Position numbers and translations under genes: made by a program. Under the pieces are notes generated by a model. The model saw nothing but the letters and a program-made list of their open reading frames with translations, did not search any database and was not told the origin of the DNA. Of a stretch of DNA of 64,000 nt, positions 60,899 to 64,000 are shown piece after piece. The DNA comes from Tunturibacter gelidoferens (GTDB lineage Bacteria > Acidobacteriota > Terriglobia > Terriglobales > Acidobacteriaceae), in NCBI RefSeq assembly GCF_040358255.1, contig NZ_CP132938.1, forward strand, positions 3,286,001 to 3,350,000. Direction: 5' to 3'. How positions within the stretch are numbered: position 1 is the stretch's first letter; the number at the start of each line of letters is the position of its first letter.

Positions 60899-61164
60899 AG
60901 TGCAAGCATGTGTGGGAGCATATCTCCGGCTATCTGGATGGGACGCTGGATGCAGCGGTGCTGGAAGAGGTGCAGAAGCATCTTGAACACTGCGAGATTT
61001 GTTCTGCGATTCTGGATTCGACGCGCAATATTCTGATTTTGACCGCAGATGAGCGTGTCTTTGAACTGCCGCTGGGTTTTAGTGAACGGCTTCATGCGAG
61101 GTTGGAGGCAGAGATGCGGGGTTTTACTTACAAGCCCTCCGGGTCGGGCGAGGGCGATACCTAG
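60889..61164 (+). CDS. Zinc-finger anti-sigma factor (zf-HC2)
   Basis: A 91-residue protein from the ATG at 60889 (GGAGG 8 nt upstream). CKHVWEHISGYLDGTLD then HLEHCEICSAIL: His-x3-Cys-x2-Cys zinc site of the zf-HC2 anti-sigma domain. No membrane span, so it is cytoplasmic and may sense redox or metal through the zinc. It overlaps the sigma gene by 10 nt. It probably holds the sigma factor inactive. Confidence 0.9.
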   Translation: MVLECKHVWEHISGYLDGTLDAAVLEEVQKHLEHCEICSAILDSTRNILILTADERVFELPLGFSERLHARLEAEMRGFTYKPSGSGEGDT

Positions 61165-61625
61165 GAACCGCGATGAATCATGGAGTGAGTGATCCACTCG
61201 GCCGCCACCAGGATGAGGGTGATGACGGCGAGCGCGATCTGGAGGTGTTCCGAGCGCCGTTGGCTGGGAGTAGCTGGCTGGGTGCGCCACTGCGAGGAAG
61301 GGCGGGTGCGCAGGGAGCGAATGCGCCAGATGACGTAGAGATTAACGAAGGAGCCAAGGGTCGCGGCTATCATCATGGGGATTCGGATAGCGTCGCGATG
61401 GAAGCCGGTAGGGGGTGGGTGGATGCCAAAGGTGGCCGACGCGAGGGCGCTGAGGCCGATGGCGACTCGAACTCCGCTGAGGGCGATGACGGCTGTGCAG
61501 GCACTCTGCAGAACGATGAAGACGAGGCTGGTGGCGGTGACGAGCCAGGTTTTTCTGCTCTCCGGTGGGGGAAGGGCCGACGGTGGCTGGGGCGAGACAG
61601 TTCGGGAGGTTGTCTGAAGGGCCAT
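61161..61625 (-). CDS. Three-span membrane protein of unknown function
   Basis: A 154-residue protein with a Pro/Ser-rich N-terminus and hydrophobic segments TWLVTATSLVFIVLQSACTA, AIRIPMMIAATLGSFVNLYV and HLQIALAVITLILVAAEWIT. The stop codons of this gene and the anti-sigma gene share the palindrome CTAG at 61161-61164. No family is recognised. It is possibly part of the sensing or envelope setting of the ECF block. Confidence 0.7.
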   Translation of the reverse strand: MALQTTSRTVSPQPPSALPPPESRKTWLVTATSLVFIVLQSACTAVIALSGVRVAIGLSALASATFGIHPPPTGFHRDAIRIPMMIAATLGSFVNLYVIWRIRSLRTRPSSQWRTQPATPSQRRSEHLQIALAVITLILVAAEWITHSMIHRGS

Positions 61626-61717
61626 CTGTTCCTCAAGTTATAGACGTATCAGCGTGGTTGTCGAGGGACCGGGAGATATAGTGTCGGTATCTTTTGTGCC
61701 TGGAGTCGGGACAGGGG

Positions 61718-62479
61718 TCACCACGGACGGCTTAGAGGGAAGATCAGCTGCCTGACTGGACAGTCGGGCGACTCGAGTGCGATTGCTCCCGCGGCCTCGA
61801 TCCCTAAGGATAAATCGCTGACGAAGAACAACTTCCCTTGATCATCTGGTGATTCGCTGATGCGAACAGGGTGCAGGCTTACTGATTCGAACGATATATC
61901 GAAGGAGGCCAGGGAGGCGATGAGGCCGCGGCCGTCCGCTTTGAGAACTGCTTCCTTGCGGGTCCAGTAGCGATAGAAGGTCTTGATACGAGCCTGTGGG
62001 TAGGAGATTGCAGCCAGGGAACGGCTTTCTTTCTCCGTGAAGTTATGGTGGGCGACCTCCATGATGTCGGTCGACCGGTCGAAGTACTCCACGTCCACTC
62101 CGACGGAGCCGCTACGGGTTAGCGCGATGAGGATTGTGTCTTTGGAATGAGCTACGTTGAAGGCGATACTGGGGCCGTTGCGATGGGAGAGCTGAGGTTT
62201 TCCGTGAACTCCGGTTGTGATCGATAGAGAGAGGGGATCAAGCCCCGAAGCGTTCCCGAGAAGGATTCTCAGACATGCCCGTCCGACGGAGAAATGTTCC
62301 TGGACCCGTCCCGTTCGGCGACGGCTGGCTTGGAGCTGTTCGGCGTGAGTGAGAAGCGGGGCGAAACGGTCGTGCAGTCCTGTGGCACCGGCCAGGTCGA
62401 TCCGCCAGAGTTGCACTTCGCCGGCCTCCAGTGGCGGGAGGGTATCGACCTGTTTCCAATCACTCGACATAAGAGACAA
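61718..62479 (-). CDS. 4'-Phosphopantetheinyl transferase (Sfp type)
   Basis: A 253-residue Sfp-type enzyme that loads phosphopantetheine onto carrier domains. VGRACLRILLG, SIAFNVAHSKDTILIAL, GVDVEYFDRSTDIME (Mg site) and FYRYWTRKEAVLKADGRGL are the family motifs. It is divergent from the NRPS gene, so it probably activates that synthetase's carrier domain. Confidence 0.94.
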   Translation of the reverse strand: MSLMSSDWKQVDTLPPLEAGEVQLWRIDLAGATGLHDRFAPLLTHAEQLQASRRRTGRVQEHFSVGRACLRILLGNASGLDPLSLSITTGVHGKPQLSHRNGPSIAFNVAHSKDTILIALTRSGSVGVDVEYFDRSTDIMEVAHHNFTEKESRSLAAISYPQARIKTFYRYWTRKEAVLKADGRGLIASLASFDISFESVSLHPVRISESPDDQGKLFFVSDLSLGIEAAGAIALESPDCPVRQLIFPLSRPW

Positions 62480-62810
62480 AAGGGGCGCGATGCAACCGTG
62501 TTGCCATCATAACCAGTCCGTTGGGTACTTTAGTTCTCGTGCGCCCGGGAAGACGGTGAAATACTGGGAAACATACAACTTTCAGGTATTTTCGAGCACG
62601 ATAGTCTTAATCGGTTTTTGGAATTATGCGTACAATTAGGCAACATGAGCGGGTTGACTTCGAGAGCTTCTGGCAGTACCTTTCGCTCCAGTTGCATCCT
62701 TTATTTAAGTATTGAGCGATGTCAGCGAATTAGCGATCGATTAGCCAATGCCGGTAGGGCACTCTGAGTCAATTTCGTTTCTGCTGCGTTTCTGATCTGC
62801 GTGGGGCTCG
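62480..62810. other. Divergent promoter region of the PPTase and NRPS genes
   Basis: About 330 bp, A/T-rich around 62560-62650. No genes or RNA were recognised. It must hold start signals for both genes. Confidence 0.5.
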
Positions 62811-64000
62811 ATGGAGAACGATGGACATGTTAAGAATTCGGCCACTGAGGGCGAGCGACTGATGGGTCTTTCCCAGACTCCCGAAGCTCCGGAGTTGAAC
62901 GGATTGGACGGGAGGGCTCTCGACACGATCGTGAGTGTCTTTGAGCGAGTGGCTGCGGCAAAATCCGACGCGATTGCGATCGTCTGCGGAGAGACTCGCT
63001 GGACTTACGGACTGCTGAACGCGAAGGCGAACCATCTCGCGAGGAGGTTACGAGAGCTCGGGGTTCGAACCGACTCCTTTGTTGCGATCTATCTCGACCG
63101 TTCGCCTGAGATGGTAGTGGCGATACTCGGCATCCTGAAGGCCGGGGGTGCCTATCTTCCCATCGACTTTGGGTATCCGAAGGCCAGAGTGCTAGAGATG
63201 CTGGAGGATGCGAGACCGGTTGCGATGCTGACGACTGCGGGTCTTGCTTCGGGGGTATCTGAGCAGTTAACTGCTTTAGCTGTGTCGGTTGTGGAGATGG
63301 ATGGGGCCGCGGCGGACTCTTCCAGAACGGACGATCCGCCACCTGCATCGACAGGGGAAGATTTAGCGTATCTGATGTACACCTCGGGTTCGACCGGGAA
63401 GCCGAAGGGCGTGATGGTGACGCACAGGAATGTACTGCGCCTTCTGGAGCAGACCGATGCGTGGTTTCACTTCGGAGCGAACGATGTGTGGACGATGTTT
63501 CACTCCATTGCGTTCGACTTTTCGGTGTGGGAGATTTGGGGACCGTTATTGACGGGTGGGAGACTGGTGATCGTACCGTTCGCCGTGAGCCGCTCGCCAA
63601 GGGATTTCTACGAGCTTCTCTCGATGGAGCGGGTGACGGTGCTCAATCAGACCCCATCGGCATTCTTCATGTTGATCCAGGTGGAGCAAGACAGTGCTGT
63701 TCTTCCGCTGTCACTGCGCGTTGTCATCTTCGGCGGTGAGGCTTTGCAGTACCGCAAGCTGGCTCCGTGGTTCCAGCGACACGGAGATACGGCCCCGCGG
63801 CTGGTGAACATGTACGGGATCACGGAGACGACGGTTCACGTGACGTACCGCCCTATCACTGCGGGAGAGGCGGAGTCGGTGCAAGAGAGTCTGATCGGGA
63901 CGCCGATACCCGATATGCAGCTTCATCTGCTCGATGAAGCGAAGAGGCCGGTGCAAGCGGGTGAGGTGGGTGAGCTTTATGTAGGCGGCGGCGGGGTTGC
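62811..64000 (+). CDS. Nonribosomal peptide synthetase, first adenylation domain (partial)
   Basis: Open at the right edge. Start at ATG 62811, after an in-frame TGA at 62793-62795; ATG 62862 is an alternative. Adenylation cores: LKAGGAYLPIDFGYP (A2), LMYTSGSTGKPKGVMV (A3), FDFSVWEIWG (A4), NMYGITETTVHVTYRPI (A5). Aligning to GrsA by eye, the pocket residues read D, F, W, N, I, G, M, V, H, matching the code known for threonine (the last Lys lies outside). No condensation domain precedes it, so it starts the assembly line by loading Thr. Confidence 0.93.
   Translation, partial: MENDGHVKNSATEGERLMGLSQTPEAPELNGLDGRALDTIVSVFERVAAAKSDAIAIVCGETRWTYGLLNAKANHLARRLRELGVRTDSFVAIYLDRSPEMVVAILGILKAGGAYLPIDFGYPKARVLEMLEDARPVAMLTTAGLASGVSEQLTALAVSVVEMDGAAADSSRTDDPPPASTGEDLAYLMYTSGSTGKPKGVMVTHRNVLRLLEQTDAWFHFGANDVWTMFHSIAFDFSVWEIWGPLLTGGRLVIVPFAVSRSPRDFYELLSMERVTVLNQTPSAFFMLIQVEQDSAVLPLSLRVVIFGGEALQYRKLAPWFQRHGDTAPRLVNMYGITETTVHVTYRPITAGEAESVQESLIGTPIPDMQLHLLDEAKRPVQAGEVGELYVGGGGV

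Noticed and set aside
1-64000. tRNA, rRNA and CRISPR genes
   Set aside because: Searched by eye for cloverleaf T-loop consensus and rRNA-like segments; none was convincing.

Overview
The window looks like a chromosomal stretch from an Acidobacteriota bacterium, most like the Terriglobia (Edaphobacter, Granulicella and Terriglobus type). The basis is moderate-to-high GC, the mix of families (cNMP-sensor kinase beside a receiver/thioredoxin-reductase fusion, a symporter/serine-hydrolase/NamZ fusion, PEP-CTERM proteins, large GH13 and GH20 enzymes) and GC-rich dispersed palindromes. No rRNA, tRNA or CRISPR array was seen.

Layout. 1-6 kb: the 5' end of a GH3 glycosidase, a VOC protein, a lipoprotein with an apparent frameshift, and a two-component block. 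6-18.6 kb: pruA, a GH18-like/NodB/GT2 fusion, a membrane glycosyltransferase, an ATP-grasp-like protein, a PilZ protein, a second LuxR-type regulator, a J-domain coiled-coil protein, a Sel1 protein and a BNR-type secreted protein. 18.9-21.4 kb: a lower-GC island bounded by 23-bp imperfect inverted repeats. It carries a retropepsin-like protein, tiny genes including two YodC-like ones, and an IS1595-type transposase. 21.4-28.2 kb: phhA, a Gly/Tyr-rich secreted protein, a PEP-CTERM protein, a siroheme and nitrite/sulfite reductase operon with a hairpin leader, and phoU.

28.3-37.1 kb is a probable cell-wall sugar recovery locus: a single polypeptide joining a sodium:solute symporter, an SxxK hydrolase and a NamZ-type exo-muramidase, next to a divergent amino-sugar kinase, a short Hsp70 and a GH20 hexosaminidase. 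Then come a porin and msrB. 40-49.7 kb combines sugar-acid catabolism (uxaC, LarA-like enzyme, gluconokinase, SDR) with the nickel-pincer cofactor genes larB, larC and larE, suggesting a nickel-pincer racemase or epimerase working on a sugar acid. 50-56 kb holds glgX facing a very large GH13 protein.

56.5-61.2 kb is the most notable block: a bufferin-type (MNIO) RiPP operon (precursor, DUF692 oxidase, HvfC/BufC partner) divergent from a periplasmic peroxiredoxin-like gene, followed by DoxX, an ECF sigma factor and a zinc-finger anti-sigma. Four transcription units (bufABC, the peroxiredoxin, doxX-sigma-anti-sigma, and msrB about 19 kb away) carry CTGTAACC followed 15 nt later by a -10-like tetramer ending in TC. 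This suggests one small ECF regulon for thiol or metal stress. The window ends with a 4'-phosphopantetheinyl transferase divergent from an NRPS gene whose first adenylation domain reads as threonine-specific.
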